DNA of 64,000 nt from the NCBI GenBank assembly GCA_025458165.1, contig JALOTB010000026.1, positions 1 through 64,000 of the forward strand. The letters are read 5' to 3'. Below are positions 28,397 to 37,090 of this stretch, piece after piece. Below the pieces are notes generated by a model. That model was given only the letters and a program-made list of their open reading frames with translations, was not told the origin of the DNA and did not search any database. Within the stretch, counting starts at the first letter, position 1, and every line of letters begins with the position of its first letter. The translations under genes were made by a program, and so were the position numbers. Origin of the DNA: Chromatiaceae bacterium. Lineage in GTDB: Bacteria > Pseudomonadota > Gammaproteobacteria > Chromatiales > Chromatiaceae.

Positions 28397-29858
28397 GGCG
28401 CAATTGGGGCAGCGGCCGCTTGCCGCCGCCCTCCCGCACCTGGAGCGCTATCGCCCCATCGTCGACGACTGGGCGGCCTTCCGCGCCGCGCTCGCGCGCC
28501 CGCTGCCGACCTGCATCTGGGCGAACCCGAGCCGGATCACCCCCGAGGGACTCGCCGGGGTCCTCGCCGCGGACGGTATCGAGGCCCGGCCGCTGCCTTG
28601 GCGGCCGGGCGCGTTTCGCCTCGGGGCCGGGTTCAAGTCGGGGCGCTGGTGGTGGTTCTGCGCCGGACTCGCCCATGCGCAGGAGGAGGTCTCCCAGGTC
28701 CCGGTCGCCCTCATGGAAATCAGACCCGGACAGCGCGTGCTCGACCTGTGCGCCGCGCCCGGCGGCAAGGCGGCGCAGATCGCCTTCGCCCTGAGCAACC
28801 GCGGGACCCTGGTCGCCAACGACTTCGCCGTGGGGCGGCTCAAGGCCCTGCAAGGCAACCTGGACCGGCTGGGCGCGGTCAACGTCACCACGACCTGCCG
28901 CGACGCCGCCAACTGGCCGACCGCGAGCGGTCAGTTCGATCGCATACTGGTCGACGCCCCCTGCTCCAGTGAGGGGACGCTGCGCCGCAACACCAGCCTC
29001 GGCGAGCGCCTTGGGGTCGAGCTCTCCGAGCGCCTCGCCGCACGCCAGCGCGCCCTGCTGCGCAAGGCGGTACAGCGGCTCCGGCCGGGCGGGCGCGCGC
29101 TCTACTCCACCTGCACCTTCGCCCCGGAGGAGAACGAGCTGGTGGTCGCGGCGATCCTCGGCGAGTACGGGGGGCGGGTACGGCTGGTGCCGCAGTCGGT
29201 GCCGGGCCTGATCACCGCGCCGGGCGTCACGCACTGGGCGGGTCGATCCCTCGACTCGGAGCTGGCAGGCTGCCTGCGCATCTGGCCGCATCAAAACGAC
29301 AGCGGTGGCTTCTTCGTCGCGGTCCTGGAGAAGGAGGCGAGCGCCCCCGGGGAGGACGAGCCCGAGGTGGCGGAGCTGGTCGCGGAGCCGGACCCACGCT
29401 GGATCGCCAACCTCAGCGAGCACTACGGACTGCCCCCGGACCTCTGGGCGGGCTACCGCGTCCACCGCCAGACCCGCCGCGGCTTGCACCTCGCCGCCGC
29501 GGATCACGTCCCACCCGCCGCGGCGCCCGGCGAGGGCTCGGGGATCTTCTTCTACCGCACCAACCTGCGCCCGTCCAAGCTCACCACCGCCGGCGCGATG
29601 GGCCTCGGGCGGCACGCCACCCGCGCGCGCGTCGAGCTCAGCGCGAACCAACGCGACGCCTACCTCGGCCGCCGGGAGATCAGCCCCAACCCGGCCCAGG
29701 CGGCGGCAATGCCGCGCGGGCAGGTGATCGTCACCTACCGCGGCTTTCCCCTGGGGATCGCGGTCCACCACCGCTCCGGGGTGCTGGAGAGCCTATTCCC
29801 GACCCATTGGAGCGGCTGCGCGGGGGAGGGCATCGAGGGCGGCAGCCGACTCGACTGA
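28380..29858 (+). CDS. RsmB/RsmF-like RNA m5C methyltransferase
   Basis: This S-adenosylmethionine-dependent enzyme probably makes 5-methylcytosine in rRNA. It has the SAM motif LDLCAAPGGKAAQIA and both catalytic cysteines of the RNA m5C family (VDAPCSSEG and YSTCTFAPEENE). A C-terminal region of about 150 residues (RQTRRGLHLAA, FFYRTNLRPSKLT, YRGFPLGIAVHHRSGVLES) is typical of the longer RsmF/YebU group. The start is GTG at 28380, overlapping the RimK-like gene by 17 nt; TTG at 28404 is an alternative. Confidence 0.9.
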   Translation: MPGGAEAQLGQRPLAAALPHLERYRPIVDDWAAFRAALARPLPTCIWANPSRITPEGLAGVLAADGIEARPLPWRPGAFRLGAGFKSGRWWWFCAGLAHAQEEVSQVPVALMEIRPGQRVLDLCAAPGGKAAQIAFALSNRGTLVANDFAVGRLKALQGNLDRLGAVNVTTTCRDAANWPTASGQFDRILVDAPCSSEGTLRRNTSLGERLGVELSERLAARQRALLRKAVQRLRPGGRALYSTCTFAPEENELVVAAILGEYGGRVRLVPQSVPGLITAPGVTHWAGRSLDSELAGCLRIWPHQNDSGGFFVAVLEKEASAPGEDEPEVAELVAEPDPRWIANLSEHYGLPPDLWAGYRVHRQTRRGLHLAAADHVPPAAAPGEGSGIFFYRTNLRPSKLTTAGAMGLGRHATRARVELSANQRDAYLGRREISPNPAQAAAMPRGQVIVTYRGFPLGIAVHHRSGVLESLFPTHWSGCAGEGIEGGSRLD

Positions 29859-30056
29859 TCACGGCAACGCGCCCGGGCCGTGGCGCGCGCGTCTGCAACC
29901 CGGGATACCGGGGGCGGCTCCGCCGGGGCGAGCGGAGTCACGCGCGCGTCGGCAGCGCAGGGGAGCTGGCACCCCCAAGCCGACCAGCCGGCACCGTCAA
30001 GCAGCGCCAGAGGCACCGCTGCCCGTCAGTCGCAACCTCGGGGTGGGAGATCCCGC

Positions 30057-30590
30057 CTAGCCGAGCGCGCGGGCGAGCTCATGGGTCGCCTGAGCGCGGA
30101 AGCGATCGGCCTCCGCAGGGACGTCGATCTCGCGCGCCAGTGACTCGACTAGATTCAACACCTTATCCCGCGAGCTCAACGGCCCGGCCGCTGCCATGGT
30201 CTGCTGGCACACGAGCGGGGCGATCGGGCCCAGATAGGTGACGAGCAGCTTGCACAGGGTATTTTGTATCCAGTGTGCGTCGCCGCCCCCACCGGTCCCT
30301 TCCGAGGAAATTCGCTGGAGCACCTCGTCGCTGGTCGGTAGTCCGCCGCGCCTGTGCGCGGCAACACCGGGCTCGATCCGGTAGGTTCCGCTGCGCAGGT
30401 TCTGGAGCGTCGCGATGGCGCGCTCACCATGGCGCGGACCCGCCATCACGGAGACGATGGCGCCGTCCTCAACGCCGATCGAGATGAGGTGGTTATCGTC
30501 GGTGCGAACGTACACCGTGTTGGAGCAACGCTTGCCAATCAGCATCTTGAGCAGATCGACCAGCTCGTTTCGCGTAATGATGTCGTTCAT
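30057..30590 (-). CDS. Conserved hypothetical protein, DUF4388/DUF8082-like
   Basis: This 177-residue protein has an N-terminal part (residues 1-75) resembling DUF4388-like modules (LLKMLIGKRCSNTVYVRTDD, GAIVSVMAGPRHGERAIATL). Its C-terminal helical part (YLGPIAPLVCQQTMAAAG, LVESLAREIDVPAEADRF) is like the domain appended to some proteobacterial kinases and response proteins. No catalytic motif or signal peptide is seen. It probably serves as a sensory or effector adaptor, which is inference from the domain type only. It stands alone between two gaps. Confidence 0.65.
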   Translation of the reverse strand: MNDIITRNELVDLLKMLIGKRCSNTVYVRTDDNHLISIGVEDGAIVSVMAGPRHGERAIATLQNLRSGTYRIEPGVAAHRRGGLPTSDEVLQRISSEGTGGGGDAHWIQNTLCKLLVTYLGPIAPLVCQQTMAAAGPLSSRDKVLNLVESLAREIDVPAEADRFRAQATHELARALG

Positions 30591-31076
30591 AAGAAACCGT
30601 CCCGATCCTCAGCTTGGAGTAATTCGACCTCGCTTCCCGGCGGCTTGATGCTTCGCGCCACACTGGCCCTTGCGCAGGGCCGGTGATCGGTCGGCTCAGG
30701 ACCGGCCGGCGCCGGTGGTACCGCGTGCACCGCCTCACGCAAGCCCCATCCCAGGCGCAGGAGAATCATAGTGTTCCGTATCGCGGCACAATGCGGCACG
30801 GCTCACATAACCAACCCGAGGGCTCGCGCAAGTGCAAATTTGCTGGGGACCGTCACAGTTCCTGACCGCGCGTACCGAGCGGCCGGCCTGGCTGCGGGAC
30901 CTGGGGAGAGGGCGTCTCGCCCTGGGGAGCGAGGAAGACGGGGGCCGGCACCGCCAACTGGAAGTCGGTGCATCCCTGCCCAAGGGCCCAGGCGCGGATC
31001 GTTGGCAGCGGGGCGAGCGGCCTCGCCCCGCCTCGGGCGAGGTCGGCCGCAGCCGAAGTCGGGGGCCGCTGCCCCG
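30591..31076. other. Intergenic region without a recognisable gene
   Basis: About 490 bp with no supported coding region. The part from 30600 to 30860 is less GC-rich than its surroundings and may hold the promoter of the minus-strand gene ending at 30057. GC-rich inverted stretches near 31015-31060 could form a hairpin downstream of the next minus-strand gene, but there is no T-run. Nothing firmer can be said. Confidence 0.5.
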
Positions 31077-31376
31077 TCAGCCGCGGACGCCGAAGCGATA
31101 GCGCTCGGGCAGTGCGGCTTGCGGCGATTGGGCGAGCGGCTCGGTCTCGGTCACCGGACAAAGGCGCTCGCGCAGCATGATGAGTGCGACCAGCAGCTCC
31201 TCGTCATCGACCAGCTCTTCGATCTCTGCGAGACGCTGGCGGGCGTAGGTGCGATCGGACTTCATCCGGTCGAGATCCACCGGCTGATTGAGCTTGCGTC
31301 GGACCTGGAGCTTGAACCTGGCCAGGGCCTGCGCCAGCTCCAGACGGTCGCCGAGGTCGGTTTCTGCGGTTGCCAT
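31077..31376 (-). CDS. Small hypothetical protein
   Basis: This 99-residue, charged, largely helical protein (LGDRLELAQALARFKLQVRR, EELVDDEELLVALIMLRERL) has no recognised domain. The ATG at 31376 is preferred over the GTG at 31394 because GGAG lies 9 nt upstream. No signal peptide or membrane segment. It is not obviously linked to its neighbours. Confidence 0.5.
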   Translation of the reverse strand: MATAETDLGDRLELAQALARFKLQVRRKLNQPVDLDRMKSDRTYARQRLAEIEELVDDEELLVALIMLRERLCPVTETEPLAQSPQAALPERYRFGVRG

Positions 31377-31533
31377 GGGAGTCGCTCCGGTCACCCGCTG
31401 GTTACTGCTTCCTAAGAGAACGAGACCCGTGCGACTCCGGTCAGGCGGGGTGACAGAGAACGCGCCGACGGGGTTGCTTCCCGGCCTCGAGCGCGATCCT
31501 AGCCGCGCGGTCCCCCGGAAAATGCGGCCGGAC

Positions 31534-31893
31534 TCACACTCCAGAGACGTTCCAGTTGCGGAAGGCCAGGACCCAGGAGGAGATCCCCGGGTTCTCGCCG
31601 CCGCGGCGCATGAGGACCTCGCCGATCTCGATCAGCGCCTCGCGCAGCGAGACGACCTCCTGGCGCCAGAGCACCTCGGGCAGCCCTGGGCGGTCGGCCA
31701 TGGTCGCCGCCGCGAGCGAACCGGCCCCACCCCACCAAGCGTTGGCATTGAGCTTGTGCCAGAGCCCTGTGGGATCTTCGGCCTGTCCCGCGATCAGGGC
31801 CGCGACCTCCGCCGCCCTCGGCTCGCCGATCCGCACCAGGGCCTCGTGCAGCCACTGGAGCGCGGCGAGCACCCGTTCCTCATCGGATGTCAT
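31534..31893 (-). CDS. Hypothetical protein coupled to a sugar kinase-like gene
   Basis: This 119-residue soluble protein has no domain I recognise; notable segments are LWHKLNANAWWGGAGSLA and SSWVLAFRNWN. Its ATG overlaps the stop codon of the upstream phosphotransferase gene (ATGA), which indicates translational coupling and supports it as a real gene. Its function is probably linked to that of the kinase. Confidence 0.7.
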   Translation of the reverse strand: MTSDEERVLAALQWLHEALVRIGEPRAAEVAALIAGQAEDPTGLWHKLNANAWWGGAGSLAAATMADRPGLPEVLWRQEVVSLREALIEIGEVLMRRGGENPGISSWVLAFRNWNVSGV

Positions 31894-32981
31894 CGGCCGT
31901 CCCCGCGCGGGCCCAGGTGCTCGGCGACGAGGGCGCGGATCGCCCGCTCCTTGCGCACCACGTCCGCGGAGAGTGCAAGCTGGACGCGGGCCTTAGTCAG
32001 ATTCTCGCCCGGCGCCGAGACGCGAAAGTAGCGGTCACCCTCCAGGTGATCGGTAAGAAAGCGCAGCCCGAGCTCGAACGGGACCAGCCGTACCGCCTCG
32101 TAGACCAGGCTGATCTCCGCCGGGGCGAGCAGGCCGCGGGTCTCCTCGGCATAGGCGCCGAGCAGGGCGGCGAAGAGTCCGAGGTCGAGCTCCACCGCTC
32201 GCTCACTACCGGGCGCCTCGCCGCGGCGGTTGCAACAGGAGCGCACACAGTCGCCCAGGTCCAGGAGCCAAAGCCCCGGCTGGACCGTATCGAGATCGAC
32301 CAGGCTCAGCGCGCGGCAGCCCGCGAGGTCGAACAGGATATTGTCGAGCTTGGGGTCGCCGTGGGTAACCCGCTCCACGATAAGCCCTTGCTGGCGCGCG
32401 ACCTCGAGCATGTCCACCCCACCGCGGCCGGCAGCAACCTCGCGGATGGCCTCACGCACCTCGGGGGTGTGACAGACGCCACCGCCTCGCTGGAGTACCT
32501 GGGTGAACCGTTGCAGGTAGGCAGGGGTGTCGTGGAAGCCGGGAAGGGTGATCGCCAGGCGCTGCGCCGGCAGATCGCTCACCAGACGGTGAAAGCTCCC
32601 GAGCACCCGACCGATTTCGGCCGCCTGCGCCTCGGTCTCGACTCGGGGCAGGGCGCGGGCATCGGGGATCAGGGTCATCAGGCGCCAGAACGCGCCCTCG
32701 GCATCGCGCACCCAGGATGTGCCGTCCGCCGCCGAGATCAGGACCGGCAGCCGCAGCCCCGAATCGGCCTGCCGGCCCAGGTGCCTCGCGAGCACCGCCA
32801 GATTGGCCATGATGCGCTCGGGCGCGGGGAAGACCCGAGGATTGATCCGCTGCAGGACAAACCCGCCCTCCCCCGCCGCGACCAGATAGGTGTCGTTGAT
32901 CAGCCCGGTGCCGAACGGCACCACCGAGGCCACCGGGAGACCGATGGCGAAGCGCTCAGCGACCTGGACGGGATCGGCCAT
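31890..32981 (-). CDS. Phosphotransferase, N-acetylhexosamine kinase-like
   Basis: The 363-residue protein has the aminoglycoside-phosphotransferase/choline-kinase fold: a nucleotide loop GTGLINDTYLV, an ATP-anchoring strand (FVLQRIN), the catalytic loop HGDPKLDNILFD and the metal site LVDLDTVQPG. The pattern FVLQRINPRVFPAPERIMAN resembles N-acetylhexosamine 1-kinases, so an anomeric sugar kinase role is plausible. ATG at 32981 is preferred; a codon at 33017 would add 12 residues. It overlaps the following hypothetical gene by 4 nt. Confidence 0.82.
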   Translation of the reverse strand: MADPVQVAERFAIGLPVASVVPFGTGLINDTYLVAAGEGGFVLQRINPRVFPAPERIMANLAVLARHLGRQADSGLRLPVLISAADGTSWVRDAEGAFWRLMTLIPDARALPRVETEAQAAEIGRVLGSFHRLVSDLPAQRLAITLPGFHDTPAYLQRFTQVLQRGGGVCHTPEVREAIREVAAGRGGVDMLEVARQQGLIVERVTHGDPKLDNILFDLAGCRALSLVDLDTVQPGLWLLDLGDCVRSCCNRRGEAPGSERAVELDLGLFAALLGAYAEETRGLLAPAEISLVYEAVRLVPFELGLRFLTDHLEGDRYFRVSAPGENLTKARVQLALSADVVRKERAIRALVAEHLGPRGDGR

Positions 32982-33142
32982 ACCCCTACTCTGCCAGCCG
33001 TAGGCGCCGATTGTCACGCCGCCGACCGCGCGGGCAGCACGTTCGGCGGCGAGGATGCGCTACCATCGGGCGACGATTGACCCCGGCGCGGCGCGACTCG
33101 GGCTGGGGCAGGCAGTAGAAATCCACTCGGCGGGCGGCGGGC

Positions 33143-33346
33143 ATGGCGGAGTTCAAGGAGCGGGTGTTCGTGTTCACGGGCGCGACCTTCGAGGCGGCGC
33201 TGCGTGACTGGGAGGCGGAGCAGATCGCCGCCTATCCCCACCGCGAGGAGCTGATCCGCGTGACCGCCCTGGCAATGCGCGACTTCCTCGAATCGGCGGC
33301 GGTGCGCCGCCACAAGATGACCCTAAAGGGTGAAACCGAGTCCTGA
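33143..33346 (+). CDS. Small hypothetical protein
   Basis: This 67-residue product (FKERVFVFTGATFEAALRDW at its start) has no recognised domain and no signal peptide. It has balanced composition and an ATG start but a weak ribosome binding site. It lies in a gap between divergent genes and could be spurious. Confidence 0.45.
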   Translation: MAEFKERVFVFTGATFEAALRDWEAEQIAAYPHREELIRVTALAMRDFLESAAVRRHKMTLKGETES

Positions 33347-33450
33347 TCGCGGCTGTCTGTACCGTCCGAGACCGCGGCGGGCGACGATACGCACTCAACC
33401 ACCGGCGCCCTGACCCCGCGCCCAACAGCAAATCAGAAGGAGGAGCTGGG

Positions 33451-34236
33451 ATGGACAGTACGACCACGATCGACGAGATCCAGCGCGGGGACCCCCGCAT
33501 CAACCGAATCGGCTTCGGCCACCCCTGGCGCTGGCTCGCCCTGGGCTGGCGCGACATTCAGGCCGCCCCGCTCCACAGCCTGCGGTACGGCGCCGCGATC
33601 GTCGTGCTCAGCGGGCTCATTCTTGGCCTGACCCTGATCGGGCGACTGAGCTTCCTGATCCCCTTCCTCACGGCTGGATTTTTCCTAGTCGCCCCCTTGC
33701 TCGCCATCGGGCTGTACCAGATGAGCGCCCACCTGGAGCGGGGCGAGCCGCTCACGACCTGTCAGGCGCTGGAGGCCGTCCGACGCAATCAGGGCCAGCT
33801 CGGGGTGGCGACCGGGTTCCTGTTCATGATCCTGCAGCTTTGGATCCTGGCTTCGGTGTTCCTCTTCATCATGCTCTTCCACGCACCCTTCCCGACCTGG
33901 GAGAACTTCGTCCCGGTGGTGGTGTATTCCGGTCAGCACAGCGCCCTGCTGGGCGCCCTGATCCTGGTCGGCGCCTTCTTCGCGGCCTGTGCCTTCTGCA
34001 TCAGCGCGGTCACCATCCCGATGCTGATCGACCGGCCCATTGACGGCTTCACCGCCATGCGCACGAGCGTCCGGGCGGTGGCCCAAAACTGGGCACCGAT
34101 GCTGCTCTGGGCGGGGCTCCTGGTGCTCATCGTCGGGGCGGGGCTGCTCACCTTCTACGTCGGTCTTTTTCTCGCCGTCCCCCTGGCGGGGCACGCCACC
34201 TGGCATGCCTACCGCGACCTAGTGCCGCGGGATTGA
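33451..34236 (+). CDS. DUF2189 integral membrane protein
   Basis: The 261-residue protein has a short cytoplasmic start (INRIGFGHPWRWLALGWRDI) typical of DUF2189 and about six hydrophobic segments, the first at about 45-65 (GAAIVVLSGLILGLTLIG). A strong ribosome binding site (AGGAGG, about 11 nt before the ATG) fixes the start. The family is of unknown function; it is sometimes found near respiratory genes. It stands alone in its strand context. Confidence 0.88.
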   Translation: MDSTTTIDEIQRGDPRINRIGFGHPWRWLALGWRDIQAAPLHSLRYGAAIVVLSGLILGLTLIGRLSFLIPFLTAGFFLVAPLLAIGLYQMSAHLERGEPLTTCQALEAVRRNQGQLGVATGFLFMILQLWILASVFLFIMLFHAPFPTWENFVPVVVYSGQHSALLGALILVGAFFAACAFCISAVTIPMLIDRPIDGFTAMRTSVRAVAQNWAPMLLWAGLLVLIVGAGLLTFYVGLFLAVPLAGHATWHAYRDLVPRD

Positions 34237-34253
34237 CCGGTTGCGGCCCCGCC

Positions 34254-34739
34254 TCAACCGTCATCCGGTTGCGGCAGGGCGCTGAGGAAGTCGCGCACCT
34301 GCTGGCGCAACAGCGTCGCCGCGGGGGCCAGCTTGCGCGCCACCAGGCGCTCCCGCTCCCAGTCGAGCTCGAAGGAGTAGCTGTGGCGGAAGACGTGGCG
34401 GAAACCCCGGAGGTCTTCGAGCAGCCGATAGAGCTCCTCGTCGATGACGGCGGGCCGATAGTGCCCAACGCTCAGCTTCATCCGTTTGAGGAGGTCGGAG
34501 TGCCAGGTCTGCGGACCCCGGTCATTCTCGAAAAAGCGTGCGATGGCGCGGAAGATGGCCTCGCAGCCGGTGTAGAAGTTGTGCAGCAAGTAACCGATTG
34601 CCGCCCGGTCGTAGAGATCGACCTGGTCCTCCGGGAGGTCGAGCTTCGCCTGGGCCGGTGCGAACGCCGCCTCCAGTCGTTCGATCTTGCGCAGCTCATC
34701 CTCAATGTCGGCCTTCAACAGCTCCAGGTTGTATTTCAT
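34254..34739 (-). CDS. HepT-like HEPN ribonuclease toxin candidate
   Basis: The 161-residue helical protein has a HEPN-type R-x4-H motif (R114 to H119, in RGFRHVFRHSY), the RNase site of HepT-like toxins. It follows, with a 38-nt overlap, a MNT-type nucleotidyltransferase gene, the usual antitoxin partner in type VII (HepT/MntA) systems. YLLHNFYTGCEAIFRAIARF is shared by relatives that travel with MntA-like genes. It could equally be an accessory protein; activity is inferred from motif and pairing. Confidence 0.7.
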   Translation of the reverse strand: MKYNLELLKADIEDELRKIERLEAAFAPAQAKLDLPEDQVDLYDRAAIGYLLHNFYTGCEAIFRAIARFFENDRGPQTWHSDLLKRMKLSVGHYRPAVIDEELYRLLEDLRGFRHVFRHSYSFELDWERERLVARKLAPAATLLRQQVRDFLSALPQPDDG

Positions 34740-35109
34740 AAACGAGCTCACCTCGGTCCATGACCTTGCGCACGAAAACGGGGTCGTCGTCCTGGCTGTA
34801 GAGATCGATCGGGCAGCCGAGCGCCGCCTCCAGGTCGCGCCGCAGCGCCCAGTAATCCGCCGCGCTGACCGGGATGGCGAGGAGATCCACGTCAGACTCC
34901 TGACGGGCCGTGCCCTCGGCGACCGAGCCGAACAGCCAGGCCGCACGCACCCCGTACCGGCGCAGGACGGCGACGCCCTGCTCGCGCAGCCGCCGGCGAC
35001 GCTCGGCCGACCGCGCGGAGCGCTCGGCGCACTCCCGCCGCAACCGCCGCTCGATCCGGGATAGGTCGAAAGCCGACAACGGGGATTCCTCCAGTCTGCC
35101 GCCCGACAT
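34702..35109 (-). CDS. MntA-like nucleotidyltransferase (antitoxin candidate)
   Basis: The 135-residue protein has the minimal nucleotidyltransferase signature GSVAEGTARQESDVDLL (GS at 61-62, metal-binding Asp73 and Asp75). In HepT/MntA systems this enzyme adds AMP to the toxin and blocks it. It has an N-terminal extension rich in Arg and Glu (about residues 18-50). The start at ATG 35109 is the first with good context. It overlaps the HepT-like gene, so the two form one transcript. Confidence 0.75.
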   Translation of the reverse strand: MSGGRLEESPLSAFDLSRIERRLRRECAERSARSAERRRRLREQGVAVLRRYGVRAAWLFGSVAEGTARQESDVDLLAIPVSAADYWALRRDLEAALGCPIDLYSQDDDPVFVRKVMDRGELVYEIQPGAVEGRH

Positions 35110-35153
35110 CTTACCGCCGCGACGCCGCTCCGGAAGTCGAGACACCGGCGCCG

Positions 35154-35159
35154 TATAAT
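35154..35159 (+). promoter_or_regulatory. Candidate -10 box of the efflux operon
   Basis: A perfect TATAAT lies about 40 nt before the likely start of the MacA-like gene. No good -35 element is visible at the usual distance, so an activator may be needed. Confidence 0.35.
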
Positions 35160-35199
35160 CCTCCGTTAACGACAGCCCCGGCTGCACCCGCCTACGACC

Positions 35200-36393
35200 T
35201 TGCCCCACCCCGTGATCTCCCGTCTCGCTCACGGCCTTTGGCTCCTGGTTCCCGCCACGATCGCGGCTCTCTGGTATCTGGCCCCGTCCGAGACCCCGGC
35301 GGAGCTCGCGTACACAGAGGGACAGGTGCAGCGCGGCGAGCTGGTGGCGACGGTCTCCGCGACCGGCACCCTGAGCCCGCTGGTGACGGTGCTGGTGGGG
35401 AGTCAGGTCTCGGGCACCATCCAGTCCCTGCACGCGGACTTCAACGCGGCGGTGACCACCGGCGAGGTGATCGCCCAGATCGAGCCGGCGCTCTTCCGCG
35501 CCCGGGTGGCGGAGGCGGAGGCCAAGCTGCAGAGCGCCGAGGCCCAGCGCGACAAGGCCTGGGTGACGGTGCTCGACGCCCGCCGCCACCTGGAGCGGCA
35601 GACCGGGCTGCAAGCCCGCTCGATGGTCTCGGAGAGCGACATGGATGCCGCCCGCTTCGCGGTGGACGCGGCGACGGTGGAGCATCGCATCCGCGAGGCG
35701 GCGGTCGCCGAGGCCGTCGCCTCACTGGAGCACGAGCGGCTGAATCTCCAGCACACCACTATCCGCACCCCGATCGACGGCGTGGTGATCTCGCGCGACG
35801 TCGACGTCGGCCAGACCGTGGCAGCCAGCCTGCAGGCCCCGACGCTCTTCACCATCGCCCAGGACCTCAGGCAGATGCAGATCGAGACCGCGGTCGACGA
35901 GGCCTTCATCGGGTCGGTCGCCGAGGGCCAGCCGGTGAGCTTCACGGTCTTCGCCTACCCCAAGCGCCGCTTCCAGGGGCGTTTGGCGCAGGTGCGGCTG
36001 CAGCCGAAGGTCGAGGCTGGGGTGGTCAAGTACAACTGCATCATCGACGTCGACAACACCGACCTGGCCTTGAAGCCGGGGATGACCGCGACCGTGGCGA
36101 TCGAGGTCGACCGTCGCGAGGACGCGCTCAAGGTCGCCAACGCCGCCCTGCGCTTCGTGCCGACGCTGGAGCCCGAGGCGCTGCAAGAGCTGCGCGCGGG
36201 ACTCCAGTCGGGCGAGGGCCTGATCTGGGTCCCCAGTGCCACCGGTCTTGAGCCACGTAAGGTGCGGATCGGGCTGGTCGGCGAGCGGGAGACCGAGCTC
36301 CTGGGCGAGGGCCTAGTGACGGGGATGCCGATCGCACTGCCCCAGCGCAAGGACGAGCGACGCCCGGCTCGGCCCGCGTTCAGCCTATTCTGA
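35200..36393 (+). CDS. MacA-like periplasmic adaptor
   Basis: The 397-residue membrane-fusion protein has an N-terminal anchor (GLWLLVPATIAALWYLAP), a biotinyl-lipoyl half motif (VQRGELVATVSATGTLSP), a coiled-coil hairpin (about residues 95-175) and a second lipoyl half (TIRTPIDGVVISRDVDVGQT), followed by beta-barrel segments. It links an inner-membrane transporter to an outer-membrane channel. It precedes MacB-like ATPase and permease genes. Starts possible at TTG 35200 or GTG 35212. No TolC-type gene is in the operon. Confidence 0.92.
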   Translation: MPHPVISRLAHGLWLLVPATIAALWYLAPSETPAELAYTEGQVQRGELVATVSATGTLSPLVTVLVGSQVSGTIQSLHADFNAAVTTGEVIAQIEPALFRARVAEAEAKLQSAEAQRDKAWVTVLDARRHLERQTGLQARSMVSESDMDAARFAVDAATVEHRIREAAVAEAVASLEHERLNLQHTTIRTPIDGVVISRDVDVGQTVAASLQAPTLFTIAQDLRQMQIETAVDEAFIGSVAEGQPVSFTVFAYPKRRFQGRLAQVRLQPKVEAGVVKYNCIIDVDNTDLALKPGMTATVAIEVDRREDALKVANAALRFVPTLEPEALQELRAGLQSGEGLIWVPSATGLEPRKVRIGLVGERETELLGEGLVTGMPIALPQRKDERRPARPAFSLF

Positions 36394-36400
36394 AGCCCCC

Positions 36401-37090
36401 ATGCCGCCGCTGATCGCGCTCGAGCAGGTGCACAAGCGCTACCTGATGGACGGCGTCGCAGTCCACGCCCTGCGCGGGATCGACCTTGCCGTCGAGCGGG
36501 GCGAGCTGCTCGCCATCATGGGACCCTCCGGCTCGGGCAAGTCGACCCTGATGCATATCCTCGGCTGCCTCGACCTACCCGACTCAGGGCGCTACCGGCT
36601 CGACGGGGTCGACGTCACGCACATGGACCCCGACGCCCTGGCCCACACGCGCAACCGCACCATCGGCTTCGTGTTCCAGAGCTTCAACCTGCTCGCGCGC
36701 ACCAGCGCCCTGGAGAACGTCGAGACCCCGCTCATTTACGCGGGGGTCGGCAGGGATGAGCGGCGCGAGCGCGCGCGTGCCATGCTGGAGCGCATGGGCC
36801 TGGGCGACCGCATGGGCCACCTGCCCAGTCAGCTCTCCGGCGGCCAGCAGCAGCGGGTCGCGCTCGCCCGTGCTCTGGTCACCCGCCCGCCGCTGCTGCT
36901 CGCCGACGAGCCCACCGGCAACCTCGACAGCCGCACCAGCGCCGAGATCCTCGCGCTGCTCGACGAGCTCAACCACGCCGAGGGTGTCACCGTGGTACTG
37001 ATCACCCACGAGGAGGAGGTCGCCCAGCGCGCCCGGCGTCGGCTGACGCTGCGCGACGGGCGCCTCGATCGCCCCGAGGGCCCGCCGTGA
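36401..37090 (+). CDS. MacB/LolD-type ABC transporter ATPase
   Basis: The 229-residue ATP-binding subunit has Walker A GPSGSGKST, Q-loop FVFQSFNLLAR, signature LSGGQQQRVALARAL, Walker B LLLADEPTGNLDS and H-loop VLITHEEE. Its stop codon overlaps the GTG start of the permease gene (GTGA), so the two are coupled. It supplies energy to the efflux complex formed with the adaptor upstream. Confidence 0.95.
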   Translation: MPPLIALEQVHKRYLMDGVAVHALRGIDLAVERGELLAIMGPSGSGKSTLMHILGCLDLPDSGRYRLDGVDVTHMDPDALAHTRNRTIGFVFQSFNLLARTSALENVETPLIYAGVGRDERRERARAMLERMGLGDRMGHLPSQLSGGQQQRVALARALVTRPPLLLADEPTGNLDSRTSAEILALLDELNHAEGVTVVLITHEEEVAQRARRRLTLRDGRLDRPEGPP

